The position numbers and the translations under genes are program-made. DNA of 16,084 nt from CAYNTC01 sp964432925 (GTDB lineage: Bacteria; Planctomycetota; Phycisphaerae; Sedimentisphaerales; Anaerobacaceae), in the NCBI GenBank assembly GCA_964432925.1, contig CAYSPM010000051.1:1-16084 (forward strand), written 5' to 3'. The notes below the pieces were generated by a model. The model searched no databases, had not been told where the DNA came from, and worked only from the letters and a program-made list of their open reading frames with translations. Positions 14,577-16,084 of this stretch are shown piece after piece; positions within the stretch are counted from its first letter, which is position 1; each line of letters begins with the position of its first letter.

Positions 14577-15110
14577 TTATATAAGGTCTTGACCCTGAAC
14601 AAAATCTGTCTGTCCTAATTGAGTATATTTTTCACGAAACTTTTTAGTATATCTCCACTCAAGATTACTTTGCGACAAACCGATTTTTTCTAAAATCTCT
14701 TCTAAAGAAATACCTTGCCCGCTTCTTCCTAAGAATCCAAGAACAATGAAAACAGGTCCATCGGCACTGCATAATTTCCAATCTTTGGAACACTTGTGTA
14801 AAAAAGCGAGGGTTTCCTCCTCTCCGGGGTCAATTCTATATTTTCCTTTTAAACTGTGCTTTTCATAAAAGACCTTAACATCAGATGGTTCTGCCTCAAT
14901 GATTTTGATAAGGCCTTTTTCCTCCCAGGGTTTTAAACCAAAATCGATGTCTTATTTAAAATATTCCTTGCCTGCGAAAACAACCTCATCTTCAGCTACT
15001 GTGCGAGATATATTAACATCGCATCTTTCGATAAACTTGTCCCAGGTCTTCAACTCAAAAAGTTTTATAATCGGCCCAGCATCAAATAACAGAAATGGAA
15101 ATTTTTTCAT
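14577..15110 (-). pseudogene. PIN-like nuclease gene interrupted by an in-frame TAA
   Basis: A single frame of about 177 codons runs from the ATG at 15110 to a TAA at 14577, broken only by a TAA at 14952-14954 (codon 53). It reads MKKFPFLLFDAGPII... at the start, with further acidic positions in TVAEDEVVFAGKEYFK, DPGEEETLAFL and LCSADGPVF. Spaced acidic residues after a first FDAGPII strand fit the PIN RNase fold, typical of toxins. GAGGA lies eight bases before the ATG, and the start overlaps the end of the XRE-ImmA gene by 29 bases, so translation was probably coupled. Protein-like sequence continues well past the stop (DIDFGLKPWEEKGLIKIIEA), and a one-base change from GAA would explain it. 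PIN assignment is by motif eye only. The 14357-14576 gap beyond it shows no gene. Confidence 0.7.
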
Positions 15111-16084
15111 CCGTGAAATCCTCGTCTTCTGTTAGATATTCCTGGGCCTTTTTGTAACTCATACCCATATATTTAGCAAACTGCATCAGAGACAGCTTTC
15201 CTTCTCTTAGGGAGCGTTGTGCTAAATCACAATACCTTTCCGGCAGCTTGGGCGGCTCGTATGATGGTCTTGGCTTGTTAAATGTAAGATATTTTTCAGC
15301 GGATTCGATATACTTTTCGGTCTTCTCTGGCTTGAATCTGTATATGCTGGCGATGCGGTAGATTAAGGCAATTAAAGACACATCGAATTCTCTTGCAATA
15401 TTGTCTAAGCTGTCGAAACTAATTAGACCTTTGTCATTTATGCTTTCCTTAATTCTATCCTTAATAGATTCTTCTGGCATCAGAAGTCGACTGGCAAAGG
15501 TATTTGCCAGTTTGCTCTCATGTTCGCCCTCACTTTTGCTTGTAGTTCTGAAAACATTCCATGTCAAGAGGTGAAATAGCTCGTGAGCAAGATCATAGCT
15601 CCTTCTCCATTGTTTGTTTCTTGCATTCAAAAGGATAGAAGGGCCAAATTCTTCAGATACTGTTGATATAGCACTTCCGGAAAAATCCAGATAGAATATT
15701 TTTATATAGTAGACTTCCTCAAGTATTTTTTTAAGCGATGCAATAGGTATATCACCAAGACGAAATTCATCCTGAACCTTCTTAGCAAATAATTCCGCCT
15801 GATCATAATCAAATTGTGTTGGATCGGTAATATTGGGCACTGGCAAATTAGGTTCTTTTACTTCGTCCATAAGTATCTCAAGGTCGCGATATTGCTCACA
15901 AAGCTGAAAGAATTCCGCCTCAGTTTTTCTTGCTTCTTCGTTATTTGGTTTGTCACGCCAAAGCATTACGTTTTCAATAATTGGCTTGTCTGTCAAAAAG
16001 AACTCTATCTTCTTTTTATAGGCCTGTGCCAATTTGCTAAGCTGTGAGAATTTCGGCTCACGCTTGTTATTCTCGAATTCGCTC
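15082..16084 (-). CDS. XRE-ImmA/IrrE family protein (HTH plus zinc metallopeptidase), 5' end beyond the window
   Basis: The open frame continues off the right edge. Its first visible residues, SEFENNKREPKFSQLSKLAQ, are the C-terminal half of an XRE-type helix-turn-helix, so the true start lies beyond 16084 and the internal TTG at 16032 is not used. A metallopeptidase domain follows with the zinc motif HELFH (codons near 15585-15571) and a helix HESKLANTFASRLLMPE giving the likely third ligand. The C-terminal 50 residues (GKLSLMQFAKYMGMSYKKAQEYL) resemble the small helical UPF0175-like antitoxin tail often seen at the end of such proteins. The gene overlaps the PIN-like gene by 29 bases, an arrangement typical of toxin-antitoxin or phage-regulatory pairs. 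It would bind DNA and control or cleave a partner; the partner is inferred. Confidence 0.88.
   Translation of the reverse strand, partial: SEFENNKREPKFSQLSKLAQAYKKKIEFFLTDKPIIENVMLWRDKPNNEEARKTEAEFFQLCEQYRDLEILMDEVKEPNLPVPNITDPTQFDYDQAELFAKKVQDEFRLGDIPIASLKKILEEVYYIKIFYLDFSGSAISTVSEEFGPSILLNARNKQWRRSYDLAHELFHLLTWNVFRTTSKSEGEHESKLANTFASRLLMPEESIKDRIKESINDKGLISFDSLDNIAREFDVSLIALIYRIASIYRFKPEKTEKYIESAEKYLTFNKPRPSYEPPKLPERYCDLAQRSLREGKLSLMQFAKYMGMSYKKAQEYLTEDEDFTDEKISISVI

Noticed and set aside
14358..14618. Plus-strand open frame of 86 codons
   Set aside because: It runs into the antisense of the PIN-like gene and has no supporting motif or ribosome binding site.

Overview
This window reads as chromosomal DNA from a Gram-negative-type bacterium. 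Two exported proteins support this: a lipoprotein, and a histidine kinase with a c-type haem motif on the outer side of the membrane. The mix of genes (an S9 peptidase, a haem-sensing kinase, an ISBst12-like IS66 transposase, many short palindromic repeats) would fit the Planctomycetota, perhaps Phycisphaerae. That is an impression from protein style, not proof. Almost every real gene lies on the minus strand. The only plus-strand gene-like items are a broken IS200/IS605 transposase at the left edge and two terminator-type hairpins that may end small RNAs.

Layout. Bases 1-2013 are a graveyard of insertion sequences: an IS200/IS605 TnpA whose start is in another frame, then an IS66-family element bounded by 13-bp inverted repeats, its transposase killed by an in-frame stop and a late frameshift. 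Bases 2057-9059 hold conserved chromosomal genes, reading leftwards from aspS: aspartyl-tRNA synthetase, an MscS-type channel, an orphan haem-binding sensor kinase and an exported prolyl-oligopeptidase-family peptidase. Bases 9153-10939 hold a compact methyltransferase-nuclease pair that looks like a restriction-modification system with an unusual nuclease: a winged-helix domain followed by a PD-(D/E)XK core with a QxxxY motif. Bases 10940-13013 hold a sparse intergenic region, a coiled-coil lipoprotein and a cysteine synthase. Bases 13014-14576 hold repeats, a candidate small RNA and a conserved-looking unknown protein. Bases 14577-16084 hold an XRE-ImmA/IrrE protein (cut by the right edge) overlapping a PIN-like nuclease gene that carries an in-frame stop, which looks like a decayed toxin-antitoxin or defence pair.

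Themes. The restriction-modification pair and the XRE-ImmA/PIN pair are the accessory, defence-like modules. A second theme is short GC-rich palindromes lying inside reading frames (IS66 transposase, S9 peptidase, the unknown 247-residue protein), reminiscent of palindromic elements that insert into coding sequence. A third is a pair of similar plus-strand hairpins (GGGCTGAGGT / ACCTCRGCCC) whose loops carry CCCTCC, able in principle to pair with Shine-Dalgarno sequences. No tRNA, rRNA or CRISPR array was seen.
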